64,000 nt of DNA from Coxiellaceae bacterium (GCA_029210045.1 JARGNX010000003.1:1-64000), one strand, 5' to 3'. Counted from the stretch's first letter, positions 44,635 through 55,770 are shown. Notes: generated by a model not told the origin, from the sequence alone. Made by a program: numbers and translations.

Positions 44635-46146
44635 TTAATGCAGTGGTTTAATCCACGGATGGTTGGCTTTCAGCTCGGCCGGCAGTTGCTTTAACGCATG
44701 GTGTGCTTGTTTCGAGGTATCATAAGCGCCATAGGTTAAAATAAACCAGTCTTTACCATTGCGCTGTTGTTTACGAATAGTGGTTTGTGCTGCGAGTTTT
44801 GTTTGTGCTCTTTGCAATGATGCCTTTGTGTAATTTCCCATTAACTGAATCACATAATGCGGAGTGGTATGTTTAGTTGCTGCTAACGCCGGTGTTGGCT
44901 TTGTTATGGCGGCAGGCGTGGTGATTTTAGTAGCAGGCTTAGTTTTTATCGCAGCAATAGGAGCTGCTGCTACTACCTTTGTTTTTATGGTAGCAAGAAG
45001 AGGATGGGGGGCTTTAACTATTGGTGTTGTTTCAATTAGTGGTTGCTTGGTTTTAATAACAGGTGCAGTTGTCGCTGCTAATATTGCTGCTGGTTTAGCG
45101 ATTGACGGTACGGCTGGTGCGATGGGGGTTGTAGCAGCTTGCACGAGTTTTTTGACGGCGATCGGTTGAGATGGTAGAGAAAGCGCTGCTTTTTTAGCTT
45201 CTGTTGGTTGCGATGTGTGTGAAAGCGGTGTGTAGTGTGCCAATGCTGGCAAAGCACTGTGATGCTTAGGTAATGTGGGTGTTGGCTTGCTTAGCACTAA
45301 GTTATTCATGGCATTCATGCGTTTTTGATATTGGTGCATACCGATAAATGCAAAGCTTAGCATCGCAAGGCTAGCGACTTTAATCCAGTGGCGTTGTAAC
45401 CAATTGCCTTTATCTTCCGTATACGTATTCGCCTGCAGTTGTTGTGTGATTTCAGATGTCGAATGTGATTTATTGCGTAAGTAAGGTGTTAACGCTTTAT
45501 TGATATTGGCCGGTATGCCACGCGATTGTTGAAAAATTTGATCTACTTGCGCATCATCTAAATGATGCTGCTTGCCTACACCCATCTTATCTAAAGTGTG
45601 CTCAACAAACGCTAACGTTTCGGTTTTTGTTAATGGGCCTAACTCAATTTTAGGAATAATAATATTCGGATGGTGTAAGTTGCTTAAGGTATTTTCTAAG
45701 CTTGGTTCACCAACTAATATAATGCGTAATACAATCTGATGCGCCTGTTGGTTTAAGCAGATGTGCATTAAGGCGGCGAGTGTAGCGATAGGCAGCAAGT
45801 GTGCTGCATCAATAATAATTAAGCCGGCCTGGTGGTATTTCTTCATGGCAACTAAAATGTCGTCTAATTGTTGTTGACTGAAAGCTTGTCCAGCTTTTAT
45901 TTTAAGGTGCCATTGCTTGCAAATAGCTTTGGTTAATTTAAATGGTTGCAGATTGGCTTTGCCTTTCAACTCAATGGTGTTGGCAGGTAAGCGACCGAGT
46001 TCGCCGAAGTGTTTCAATAAGCTAGACTTGCCTGTGCCATGTTCACCCAAGATCAACAATAGTTGTTCAGTCTCTTGCAAAAAATTGACCATGCGTTGAA
46101 TGTGTGATGATTGATTCATCGATGGAAAATAATCAGAGTTGTGCAA
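44635..46146 (-). CDS. damX: DamX-like AAA/SPOR cell-division protein
   Basis: A 503-residue protein. N-terminal AAA domain of the ExeA type: Walker A GEHGTGKSS (about 34-42), Walker B GLIIIDAAHLL. A single transmembrane helix at about 257-274, a long Ala/Pro/Thr/Lys-rich linker, then a C-terminal SPOR domain (about 425-502, HYVIQLMGNY and YGAYDTSKQAHHALKQL) that binds denuded glycan at the septum. The start is TTG 46146, inside the aroB end, supported by a strong GGAGAGA at the right distance. Order aroK-aroB-damX matches gammaproteobacteria. Acts in septation. Confidence 0.88.
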   Translation of the reverse strand: MHNSDYFPSMNQSSHIQRMVNFLQETEQLLLILGEHGTGKSSLLKHFGELGRLPANTIELKGKANLQPFKLTKAICKQWHLKIKAGQAFSQQQLDDILVAMKKYHQAGLIIIDAAHLLPIATLAALMHICLNQQAHQIVLRIILVGEPSLENTLSNLHHPNIIIPKIELGPLTKTETLAFVEHTLDKMGVGKQHHLDDAQVDQIFQQSRGIPANINKALTPYLRNKSHSTSEITQQLQANTYTEDKGNWLQRHWIKVASLAMLSFAFIGMHQYQKRMNAMNNLVLSKPTPTLPKHHSALPALAHYTPLSHTSQPTEAKKAALSLPSQPIAVKKLVQAATTPIAPAVPSIAKPAAILAATTAPVIKTKQPLIETTPIVKAPHPLLATIKTKVVAAAPIAAIKTKPATKITTPAAITKPTPALAATKHTTPHYVIQLMGNYTKASLQRAQTKLAAQTTIRKQQRNGKDWFILTYGAYDTSKQAHHALKQLPAELKANHPWIKPLH

Positions 46147-47164
46147 GTATCTCTCCTACAGTAAATTCTTGCCATTTGGCCTGCCCAATTTTTTCCAATA
46201 GTATCATTTTTATGTGGCCATTGCTGGATTTTTTATCGTGCTTTAAGGACTGCATGAGCTGTGTTAATTCAATGTTGGCGGGTAATGCGGTTGGTAATTG
46301 CCAGTTAGTGAGTAATTGCTGGAGCTGTTTATAGTGTTGTAAGGGGAAATGACTTTGTTGTTGCGAGATATCTGCTGCCATCATCATGCCAATGCTGACG
46401 GCTTCACCGTGTAGTAACTCGTAGTTGGAAGTTTTTTCGATAGCGTGACCCAGTGTGTGCCCAAAGTTTAATAGGCGTCGTTCACCTTTTTCATAAGGAT
46501 CGGCATCGACTATGCGCTGTTTGATTTGTAAAGCTCGGTCAATCATGTGCTGAATTGCATCAGCTTGCTGCTGTTTTATTGCTTGTTGGTTTTCAATTAG
46601 CCAACTAAAAAATTCTGCGTCTTTAATGCACGCGGCTTTAATTACTTCGGCCATACCGTTATTAAATTGACGTTGATTTAATGTTGCTAAGCAGGCTGTA
46701 TCAATTAACACGGCATCCGCTGCATAAAATGCACCTATTAGATTTTTAGCGGTGTGATGATTGATAGCTGTTTTGCCGCCAATGGATGCATCGACTTGTG
46801 CTAATAAACTGGTGGGAATATTGATTAGGTGGATGCCGCGTAAATACGTTGCGGCAACAAAGCCGCCGAGATCAGTCATCACGCCGCCGCCCAGTGTGAC
46901 CAAGCAACTGTCGCGATCAAACTTGTGCTGAATCAGAAAATCGATAATGTGTTGGTAGCTGTTGATATCTTTATAGGCTTCGCCATCGGGTAATATAATG
47001 TGATGCGTACAATTAGCAGGTAGCTGTGCTAATACTGTGTCAAGATACAGTGGCGCTACGGTTTCATTACTAATGATTAGATAAGCGCTGTGGTGCTGGT
47101 GTGGTTGAAAATATGTGCGCTGTTGCAGTAAGTGGTGTTCGCAATGTGGCGGCGAAGTGTTCAT
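46133..47164 (-). CDS. aroB: 3-dehydroquinate synthase
   Basis: Second step of the shikimate pathway, cyclising DAHP with NAD and a divalent metal. 343 residues, slightly short (about 360). Motifs: LPDGEAYK, LGGGVMTDLGGFVAATYLRG, PTSLLAQVDASIGGKTAINH, the Zn-ligand region NFGHTLGHAIE and LLHGEAVSIGM. Start overlaps the aroK stop by 4 nt. Confidence 0.96.
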   Translation of the reverse strand: MNTSPPHCEHHLLQQRTYFQPHQHHSAYLIISNETVAPLYLDTVLAQLPANCTHHIILPDGEAYKDINSYQHIIDFLIQHKFDRDSCLVTLGGGVMTDLGGFVAATYLRGIHLINIPTSLLAQVDASIGGKTAINHHTAKNLIGAFYAADAVLIDTACLATLNQRQFNNGMAEVIKAACIKDAEFFSWLIENQQAIKQQQADAIQHMIDRALQIKQRIVDADPYEKGERRLLNFGHTLGHAIEKTSNYELLHGEAVSIGMMMAADISQQQSHFPLQHYKQLQQLLTNWQLPTALPANIELTQLMQSLKHDKKSSNGHIKMILLEKIGQAKWQEFTVGEILAQL

Positions 47165-47709
47165 GATTCTTTTTCGTTAAGCTGCTGTACATCGTTATAG
47201 ATTTTTTTTGCTAGTGCGGATGGGTCGAATTTATCGGTTAAATAACTGAGGTGAGCGATAGACTGATACAGCGGTTCACGTTCGCTATTTAGGCTTTCTA
47301 GATTTTCGCGAAATGATTCACCGGATTCTAGCATGGGTCGAGTGCCGCGACGTTGCTGTGTGCGATCAAATTGCTGTTCAAAGCTGACTTGCAAGTAGAC
47401 TACGACGCCAGTGTTTCTTAAATGCTTGCGACTGTCGGCATCCATGATGCTGCCACCACCAGTCGATACCAATAAATTGTTACGTTGACTTAGCTCCACT
47501 ATTAGTGCAGCTTCGCGTTTGCGAAAACCTGATTCGCCTTCGACTTCAAAAATCCAGTTGATATCAACGCCACTGCGTGCGCATACTTCATCGTCGGTAT
47601 CGATATATTGTAATTGACTGAGTTTAGCAAGGCGACGACCGACACTGGTTTTTCCAGCCCCCATGGGACCGATCAAATAAATATTGGGTAGTCGCGTGCT
47701 TGGTTTCAT
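47161..47709 (-). CDS. aroK: shikimate kinase
   Basis: Phosphorylates shikimate with ATP. From ATG 47709 the protein is 182 residues: NIYLIGPMGAGKTSVGRRLA (Walker A), DTDDEVCARSGVDINWIFEV with Asp/Arg for shikimate, FRKREA and STGGGSI. ATGs at 47718 and 47763 are in frame, but 47709 fits the family start best and overlaps the rhodanese gene least. Confidence 0.95.
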   Translation of the reverse strand: MKPSTRLPNIYLIGPMGAGKTSVGRRLAKLSQLQYIDTDDEVCARSGVDINWIFEVEGESGFRKREAALIVELSQRNNLLVSTGGGSIMDADSRKHLRNTGVVVYLQVSFEQQFDRTQQRRGTRPMLESGESFRENLESLNSEREPLYQSIAHLSYLTDKFDPSALAKKIYNDVQQLNEKES

Positions 47710-47710
47710 G

Positions 47711-48082
47711 TTAGTCATTTTCGGTTGGATAGTTGGCTTCCGTCCAATGTCGGTAACCGCCATCCATTGATATTACATTGGTGTAACCCATTTTTTGTAG
47801 GCTATCGGCAGCCAGCGCTGAACGATAACCGCCACCACAATACAGTACGAGTTTAGCGGCACTGTCAGGTACCATGGTTTCGATGTCGCGTTCCAAAATG
47901 CCTTTGCCAAGGTATATGGCATTAGGTAGGTGTCCATTGTCCCACTCAATGCGTTCACGCACATCTATCAGCAGCATATCATCATCCTGATCAAGCCAGG
48001 CTTTAACGTGGTTTATATCGGTTTCTTTGATGCGCGTTTTGGCATCGTTGACGCTATCAATAAATTTTTGCTTGTGATGCAT
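47711..48082 (-). CDS. rhodanese-domain protein
   Basis: A 123-residue single rhodanese domain, cytoplasmic. Active-site loop LVLYCGGGYRSALAADSL with the Cys that carries persulfide; LLIDVRERIEWDNGHLPNA is the conserved N-terminal block. Its own partner is unknown; it sits directly before aroK and after parE, with the aroK start within its stop. Confidence 0.92.
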   Translation of the reverse strand: MHHKQKFIDSVNDAKTRIKETDINHVKAWLDQDDDMLLIDVRERIEWDNGHLPNAIYLGKGILERDIETMVPDSAAKLVLYCGGGYRSALAADSLQKMGYTNVISMDGGYRHWTEANYPTEND

Positions 48083-48091
48083 GTGGGGTCC

Positions 48092-50008
<1,917 letters not shown>

Positions 50009-50031
50009 CTAAATCAATTGGGTCGGCCATT

Positions 50032-50283
50032 CTACACGACTGACGACTTATGTTGAATGATAGCATCTAATTTATCGTTAATTCGAAAAGGAATAAGCAG
50101 TATCTCGATTAAAATACGTAAGCCTATAGGCCCCAGGATGACCAGTTGTACGCCTATGAGATAGCGATGATTGAGAATGATATCGATTAAGCCAAACACA
50201 ACAGCTGCAATGACGCCTAGCCAAAAAATAATTTGTAATATCACAGGGGTTACCATTGTCTTGAATATTAAGAATTTTTTCAT
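50032..50283 (-). CDS. DUF4282 small membrane protein
   Basis: An 83-residue protein with two membrane helices (TPVILQIIFWLGVIAAVVFG and the segment from about 42 to 65). The pattern FKTMVTPVI...GP-x-x-x-R-x-x-IE...RINDKLD matches the DUF4282 family of unknown role. It lies between parE and the divergent waaA. Confidence 0.75.
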   Translation of the reverse strand: MKKFLIFKTMVTPVILQIIFWLGVIAAVVFGLIDIILNHRYLIGVQLVILGPIGLRILIEILLIPFRINDKLDAIIQHKSSVV

Positions 50284-50369
50284 AATGCTGCCCTCGTATT
50301 GTTGCTGTTAGGCTATCAGGTTTTCGAAGAGGGTACAATTTCAGGTGAAGAGCGGATATAATCGCGCCC

Positions 50370-51644
50370 ATGCGAAAAATTTACTCTTTATTATTATATG
50401 TTGCCGTGCCATTTATTATGCTGCGGTTGTTATTGCGTTCACGCAACTTGCCGGCTTATCGCTACCGTTGGGGAGAGCGTTTTGCGCGTTATGATTTCCC
50501 ACCGGTGAAGCAGAGTATATGGCTACACGCCGTTTCGGTGGGTGAATTTATGGCGGCATTGCCAATGATTAAGCAATTGCGTAAACGTTATCCACAAATG
50601 ACGCTCGTGGTCACGACGACGACGCCGACTGGTTCAGAGCAGGTGTTAAAACATTTCGGCAAGGATGTGGTGCATATTTACACACCCTATGATTTGCCGT
50701 CAGTGGTGAATCGCTTTTTGTCCCATATGAATCCTGCGATGGCGATTATTATGGAAACCGAATGGTGGCCAAATTTATTGCACTATATAAAGAAGCGTAA
50801 TATTCCATTGATGTTGGCGAATGCGCGTCTGTCACAGCGCTCAGCTGATGGCTATGCACGCATTGGTGGGTTGGCCAATCAAATGCTGAGTTGCTTTTCT
50901 GTGGTGGCAGCGCAAAGTGAAGCGGATGGTCAGCGCTTTGTTGGCTTAGGCTTGCCAAAAAAGAATTTAAACGTGGCTGGTAATATTAAGTTTGATATCA
51001 CCGTGCCTGATGAATTATTACAGAAAGGACAACAGCTACGCCAATCATGGGGTGGTGATAGTCGCAAGGTACTGGCCGTGGCCAGCACGCATGAAGGTGA
51101 AGAAGAGCATGTGCTCGCCATGTTTCGTGAGCTTAAACAACAAGGCTACAATGATTTGTTGTTGGTATTAGTGCCGCGCCATACGGATCGTTTTGATCGT
51201 GTGTTTAAGATGTGTAAGGACGCTGGTTTTAATACCAAACGTCGCAGTCTTGATGATGCGGTGACAGAAGATACTGATATCTTTTTGGGCGATACCTTGG
51301 GTGAGATGAAATTATTTTTATCCGCCAGTGATATGGCATTTGTTGCCGGTAGTATAGGCACTACGGGTGGGCATAATTTAATTGAGCCAGCGATTTTAGG
51401 TATCCCAGTGATGACTGGTCATGTGTTGCATAACTTTATTGCGGTGCGCGATATGTTAAAGCAAGCGGATGCTGTGTTGATTTCACATAACCATGAAGAG
51501 CGTGTAGCTCAATGTAAGCAGTTGCTAGACGATGCTGAGTTGTGTCATCAAATGGGACAACGCGGGCAGCAGGTGATTTTGTCAAATCAAGGAGCATTGG
51601 AGCGGCACTTACAGCAAATCGATAGTTTGATTAAGAAGGTCTAG
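50370..51644 (+). CDS. waaA: Kdo transferase (WaaA/KdtA)
   Basis: Adds Kdo residues to lipid A precursor, so this organism makes LPS. 424 residues, normal length. An N-terminal membrane anchor (about 4-20), the acceptor-binding start with WLHAVSVGEFMAALPMI, TTTPTGSEQ and IMETEWWPNLLHYIKKRNIP (catalytic Glu regions), and the C-terminal half with GGHNLIEPAILGIPVMTG for CMP-Kdo binding. Its end overlaps the tolC tail by 14 bp on the other strand. Confidence 0.95.
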   Translation: MRKIYSLLLYVAVPFIMLRLLLRSRNLPAYRYRWGERFARYDFPPVKQSIWLHAVSVGEFMAALPMIKQLRKRYPQMTLVVTTTTPTGSEQVLKHFGKDVVHIYTPYDLPSVVNRFLSHMNPAMAIIMETEWWPNLLHYIKKRNIPLMLANARLSQRSADGYARIGGLANQMLSCFSVVAAQSEADGQRFVGLGLPKKNLNVAGNIKFDITVPDELLQKGQQLRQSWGGDSRKVLAVASTHEGEEEHVLAMFRELKQQGYNDLLLVLVPRHTDRFDRVFKMCKDAGFNTKRRSLDDAVTEDTDIFLGDTLGEMKLFLSASDMAFVAGSIGTTGGHNLIEPAILGIPVMTGHVLHNFIAVRDMLKQADAVLISHNHEERVAQCKQLLDDAELCHQMGQRGQQVILSNQGALERHLQQIDSLIKKV

Positions 51645-53871
51645 GTAACTGCAAGTCTGCCGCTGGCGCAGCATTTGTTCTGTTAGGCTTCGCCGCTGTC
51701 ACTTTGGCTTTCGCCGCTTTTATTTCAGGCTTCGCCGCTGTCACTTTGGGTTTCAGCGTTGTCATTTTTGGCTTCAACCTTGTCATTCCGGGCGTAGACC
51801 CGGAATCCATTCTCATGGCTGTTTGTATTGGTTTTGTTTTCACCGCTGGTTTAGGCTTCACGCTTGTCGCGGACTTATTTTTATTCGCTTGTTTCTGATG
51901 CGTCGCGGCTGTTTTAACGTGGTGTGTTGATGTTTTTGGTTTTGCTTTCACTGAAGCTTTAGGTGCAGGTAAGGCTGCCGCTTTAGCCAATACTTTAGCT
52001 TTTTTGGTGGTAGAGGCAATGTTCTGTTTCTTGGCCACAGGTTTAACAGTGTAGGTAGTTCTCGGTGATTTAGTTTTAGCTGCAGTGGCAACAATACGAT
52101 GTTGTTTAGCACGGATATGGCTTACCCATGGGTGCATTTTTTGTAATGACTTCGGTAGGCTGCGGCGTGCTTTATTGGCTTTGGCAAAGGTTTTATAGTT
52201 CCCCATCATAACTTTGTATGCTGGTTTCTTTTTGGCATGGCTGCGCATGATTTTTGCCTTGCCGACTAAGCCATTGGTGACAACAAAAGATTGTGCTGAG
52301 TGGCGACTATTGCTGGCATAGAGTTGCACACCATAATGGTCGCGTTTGACGTCGCGACTGGAAGTGTCTGTATTATTTAGCCGCGGCATATCACCTGTGC
52401 GTGGTCCATCACCATAAGGCCTTGCTTGTGGTGCAGTGGGTGCGGGGGCCAGGTCGTCTGATTGGCCTTGTAGTTTAAGGTTTGGTGGTGGGTTATCAGG
52501 TGTATAGGTGTTAGTGAATTTTTTACTTACTAGTTTTTCACGCTGTATTAACCACGAATTAATTTTAGCCAGATCTTTGGTCGAGAGTGTACCGGCATTT
52601 TGTTTTAGTGATACCAGGTTGATAATGTAATCGTACTGAGCCAATACATAAGTACGCTCAGTATTATAGAGCTGTGTTAAGGCTTGCAGTAAGTCAACCA
52701 TGGTACGAGTACCGACTGCATAGCCTGCCTGTGTGGCGCGGAATGAGTTACGGTTTGAAATCACCGATTGACGGTCGGCTTTAACGCCGCTAATGCCGGC
52801 AATAATACCTAAGTAGGCTTGGCGTGTATCATTAACCACCGTGCGATAGGTGAGCAATAAGGTGGCGCTCGCCCTCATGTATTTATATTCTTCTTGTTGG
52901 GTTTCTGCGGAAATCAAACCCCCTTGAAAAAATGGAAAGTTTAATGACAAACCTGCGACAGTGCCTGCTTTGTTACTACTGAGACCTAGGTCTACGCCTT
53001 GAGCATTGTAATTGGTGCTAGTCCAAGCGGCATTTGCATCTAGGGTTGGGTAGTTGCCAGCAGCCGTTCGTTGGATTTGGCGCTTTTGGAAAAGCAAGGT
53101 GTATTTGTCTGATACAATGCCCCAGTTTTGTTTGGTCGCGATGCTGGTCCATTTGTCGATATTTTTAGGTACCGGAATAAACAGTGGCACCTGCTTGCTA
53201 CCTAGTGAGCTAAGGTGAGTATAAAATTTGCTGGTAATGGCGCGTAAATCTTCTAAGCGATCATGCACTTCATTACGGGCTTCAATTTCTTGCGAAACCG
53301 CAATATCATATTTGGCTTGTGCATCATAAACCGGTGTAATCGCGATCAAGCCCACTTTATATTTTTGCTCGGATTGTACATACAATTGCCACGTTGAGTT
53401 TTTATTGGCGATAATAAAGCGTAAACTCGCTGCGGCTTTCAGTGTCTCAAAATAGGCGGCGGCTGTGCGGTTCATTAAGCTTTGGATGGCGGCCATATAA
53501 GTGGCAGTCGATGCTCTGACTTGGTATTTAGCCCCGCTGATTTGCATCCAGTTGGCAAAGTCGAACACTTGTTCAGTAATAGTCATGCCAAAATTATTGG
53601 TGCTGTAAAAACCATCTGTGCCAATGTTGGGTGTTTTTGTGTAATTTTTATCTAAATTTGCAGTTAGATTAAAGGTTGGGAACAATGATGATTCGGCAAT
53701 CGGTAAGTTTTGTTTAATCGTTAGCCAGTTGGCTTCTGCTTGTTTAAAGGTTGGGTCATTTTGCAGGGCGTCACGGTAAACTTGGGTTAAATTTTCTGCA
53801 AAAGCGCTCTGAACACTAAAGCTCAGTAAGGCTGTAACACCAATAAGCACTTGCCGAAATCGAATTGCCAT
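51631..53871 (-). CDS. tolC: TolC-like outer-membrane efflux protein with long C-terminal extension
   Basis: Outer-membrane channel for type I secretion and multidrug efflux. Signal peptide about 1-25 (FSVQSAFA). Residues 26-450 contain the two TolC repeats: LTQVYRDALQNDPTFKQAEA and, in the second half, QAGYAVGTRTMVDLLQALTQL. E. coli TolC is 493 residues; here about 270 residues follow. The extension holds a region like half of a SPOR domain (YKVMMGNYKTFAKANKARRS, about 555-590, ending MHPWVSHI). After it come about 150 residues rich in Lys, Ala, Pro and Thr. Part of that tail is encoded by a translated palindromic repeat. A periplasmic location of the tail, possibly touching peptidoglycan, is inference. 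Confidence 0.85.
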   Translation of the reverse strand: MAIRFRQVLIGVTALLSFSVQSAFAENLTQVYRDALQNDPTFKQAEANWLTIKQNLPIAESSLFPTFNLTANLDKNYTKTPNIGTDGFYSTNNFGMTITEQVFDFANWMQISGAKYQVRASTATYMAAIQSLMNRTAAAYFETLKAAASLRFIIANKNSTWQLYVQSEQKYKVGLIAITPVYDAQAKYDIAVSQEIEARNEVHDRLEDLRAITSKFYTHLSSLGSKQVPLFIPVPKNIDKWTSIATKQNWGIVSDKYTLLFQKRQIQRTAAGNYPTLDANAAWTSTNYNAQGVDLGLSSNKAGTVAGLSLNFPFFQGGLISAETQQEEYKYMRASATLLLTYRTVVNDTRQAYLGIIAGISGVKADRQSVISNRNSFRATQAGYAVGTRTMVDLLQALTQLYNTERTYVLAQYDYIINLVSLKQNAGTLSTKDLAKINSWLIQREKLVSKKFTNTYTPDNPPPNLKLQGQSDDLAPAPTAPQARPYGDGPRTGDMPRLNNTDTSSRDVKRDHYGVQLYASNSRHSAQSFVVTNGLVGKAKIMRSHAKKKPAYKVMMGNYKTFAKANKARRSLPKSLQKMHPWVSHIRAKQHRIVATAAKTKSPRTTYTVKPVAKKQNIASTTKKAKVLAKAAALPAPKASVKAKPKTSTHHVKTAATHQKQANKNKSATSVKPKPAVKTKPIQTAMRMDSGSTPGMTRLKPKMTTLKPKVTAAKPEIKAAKAKVTAAKPNRTNAAPAADLQLPRPS
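51782..51809. repeat. palindromic repeat unit inside the tolC tail
   Basis: GTCATTCCGGGCGTAGACCC-GGAATCCA is a copy of the repeat family seen in spacers, here in frame within tolC. The translated side gives the peptide MDSGSTPGMT (about residues 688-697). This is like the protein-inserted palindromic elements known in Rickettsia. Confidence 0.8.
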
Positions 53872-53911
53872 GAGCCAAACCCAATCATAAGAATAGTTTC
53901 ATTATCCACTG

Positions 53912-54208
53912 TCATAGTCGCCTTTGCAAGAAGCCGATTAGCTTGTCAATAACCTCTTCATTACGGCGATAGTAGGTCCATTGACCGCAACGTGTAGCAG
54001 AAATCAACTTGGCATCTTGTAATAGTGATAGGTAATGGGACGTTGTTGATTGTGATAAGCCAGCTTTTTGTTGAATTAAGCTGACGGTGACGCCTTTTTC
54101 ATCAGTTGGCGTGCTCAGAGAAAAATTTTGCTCAGGTTCTTTTAACCATTGTAAAATTTTTAATCGAGTCTCGTTAGATAAAGCTTTAAAAACGGCTAAC
54201 ATGTTCAT
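53912..54208 (-). CDS. ArsR-family transcriptional regulator
   Basis: A 98-residue winged-helix protein. LSNETRLKILQWL begins the DNA-binding domain and SLIQQKAGLSQSTTSHYLSL is the recognition helix region; RCGQWTYYRRNEE forms the wing. No metal-binding Cys pair is evident, so it may sense something other than metal. It lies 40 bp upstream of tolC in the same direction and may regulate it; not shown. Confidence 0.88.
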   Translation of the reverse strand: MNMLAVFKALSNETRLKILQWLKEPEQNFSLSTPTDEKGVTVSLIQQKAGLSQSTTSHYLSLLQDAKLISATRCGQWTYYRRNEEVIDKLIGFLQRRL

Positions 54209-54264
54209 AATGTTATTGTATCGAAATTTTTAGGTATTTCAATGGTCACGTGCAATCCCGTCCT

Positions 54265-54378
54265 GTCATTGCGAGGAGTTTACGACGAAGCAATCTGCCT
54301 CCCGGATCCTTAGATTGCCGCGCCACGGCGTGGCTCGCAATGACGAGTGTTGTCATCCCGGCTCCGAACCGGGATCCA
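54265..54378. repeat. two palindromic repeats side by side
   Basis: A GTCATTGCGAGGAG...TCGCAATGAC element (54265-54344) followed by a GTCATCCCGGCTCC-GAACCGGGATCCA unit (54352-54378). The two repeat families are again adjacent, as at 27.8 kb. The spacer 54209-54414 has no gene. Confidence 0.85.
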
Positions 54379-54414
54379 TATATTATCCTGCGCCACTCTG
54401 TATGCAGCTAACAA

Positions 54415-55770
54415 CTAAACGTTATTTGCATATCGTGGTGTCTCGGGTTGCTGGTTACCGTCAGTCAGCGGGTCATAAAGTGGTGCTGATGGAGGTGGAT
54501 TGGCCTTCACAACGGTAGTGTCGTTGTCTCTCGGCGCAGTGGGTGGAGGTCTTGTAAAAACCTCTGGATTATAAGCCGGTGGCGTGGGTGGACGGTAAGT
54601 GTCCTCTTTATGTGCTGTAACAAAGCGATGCGCTCGGTGTTCAATGTAGAATTCTTGAGCTCTATCTCCGCCTCTATAGCAAAAATACGTCACAACCGCA
54701 GCAGCGCAGGGCGCTAAAAATAATAGTGGTAGCCATAATTTCAGGCCGTGTTGATAAGGCGCATCGGCGGTATCAAACACATATTGTTTTTCGGCTAATT
54801 CTTTAGTAGCTGCTACTAATGTTGCGTTAGCAGCGGCAACATTTTGCTTTAGCCCATCAATGCTGTCGGCAATGCGTTTCTGCACTGCGGGATAACCTGG
54901 GCCAATAGCTTCAAACTGCACGATGGCAGCGGCTAAAAATGCAGATAGGCCTTGGGCTAATTGAGCGGCGGCACTGGTTGCAGCTAGGTCGGGTGAGGTA
55001 TGAAATGGTTGGCTCTGCGTTAGGGCGTCTAGTTTAAAAGTGGCTGATGTTTTGGAGCCATAAAAGCGCTCGAAATCGACATATGTGTGGCCTGATTCAC
55101 GTGACCCAGATTTTCTATGCGTTGTTTCTCGAGCCAGGGATTGGCTCGGCGTGTTAGTGCTAAATTGGCGAGGGTAATAGCCGCAGTTTAACGGGGGCTG
55201 GTTGACGCCACCGCCGCTAAGGATATTGTTGTAATGATTAGTAACTGTGGTGACTTGGGTGTAGCTGTGCTTTACATTTTCCCAGTGCCATCCCCAGGCA
55301 TAACAGCAGGTATTATCATTCTCGCCACAATGGTCGTAGCTGCAGCTCCAATAGTAGTCATGAAGGAATTCTGTGGTGGTATAGCAGAGTCCTTGTGTGT
55401 GATGTTCCACTTGGACTCGCGGCGGCATAATATGCAATTGCCAAAAACTTTGTAGTTGTTCTGTTGCTGTCATTGCTGAGCTAGCAATGCGAGCGGCAAA
55501 ATCACTGATGCGTTTATTAAAGCTGGGGTAGCCTTCCATCGCGCAATTTAAATCTCTAATGCGACTATTTGCTTCGGTTAAGTTATCTTGAGCGGTCTTT
55601 AGTGCTTGAGCTGCGCTATTGCGTGCTTTTTTGGCGTCATCACGTTCGCCTTTGGCATGTCGCCAGCGGTTGCCTAAAGGTGTTAATATCACGCAGGTAG
55701 CTATTAATAACCCCAGCAGGCTAACGGCGCCTACACTAATACCTGCAATAGCTGCATTGTCTGAACTCAT
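54415..55770 (-). CDS. two-TM protein with Cys-rich middle and PPAY/PTAP/PSAP tail
   Basis: A 451-residue protein, not recognised. Start ATG 55770 follows GGGAG; an upstream in-frame ATG lacks this spacing. TM1 is about 9-27 (VGAVSLLGLLIATCVIL), then a coiled coil (about 38-78). The middle has Cys/aromatic clusters (CSYDHCGENDNTCCYAWGWH). TM2 is about 340-362, followed by a Pro-rich tail. The tail holds PPAY (397-400), PTAP (410-413) and PSAP (427-430), the motifs that viral proteins use to recruit NEDD4-type ligases (PPxY) and Tsg101/ESCRT-I (P[ST]AP). A link to host membrane budding is hypothetical; a Pro-rich tail can produce such motifs by chance. Confidence 0.65.
   Translation of the reverse strand: MSSDNAAIAGISVGAVSLLGLLIATCVILTPLGNRWRHAKGERDDAKKARNSAAQALKTAQDNLTEANSRIRDLNCAMEGYPSFNKRISDFAARIASSAMTATEQLQSFWQLHIMPPRVQVEHHTQGLCYTTTEFLHDYYWSCSYDHCGENDNTCCYAWGWHWENVKHSYTQVTTVTNHYNNILSGGGVNQPPLNCGYYPRQFSTNTPSQSLARETTHRKSGSRESGHTYVDFERFYGSKTSATFKLDALTQSQPFHTSPDLAATSAAAQLAQGLSAFLAAAIVQFEAIGPGYPAVQKRIADSIDGLKQNVAAANATLVAATKELAEKQYVFDTADAPYQHGLKLWLPLLFLAPCAAAVVTYFCYRGGDRAQEFYIEHRAHRFVTAHKEDTYRPPTPPAYNPEVFTRPPPTAPRDNDTTVVKANPPPSAPLYDPLTDGNQQPETPRYANNV

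Noticed and set aside
44864-45169. A hydrophobic open frame on the plus strand inside damX.
   Set aside because: It is the antisense of the Ala/Pro/Thr-rich linker of DamX; such composition gives long hydrophobic shadow frames.
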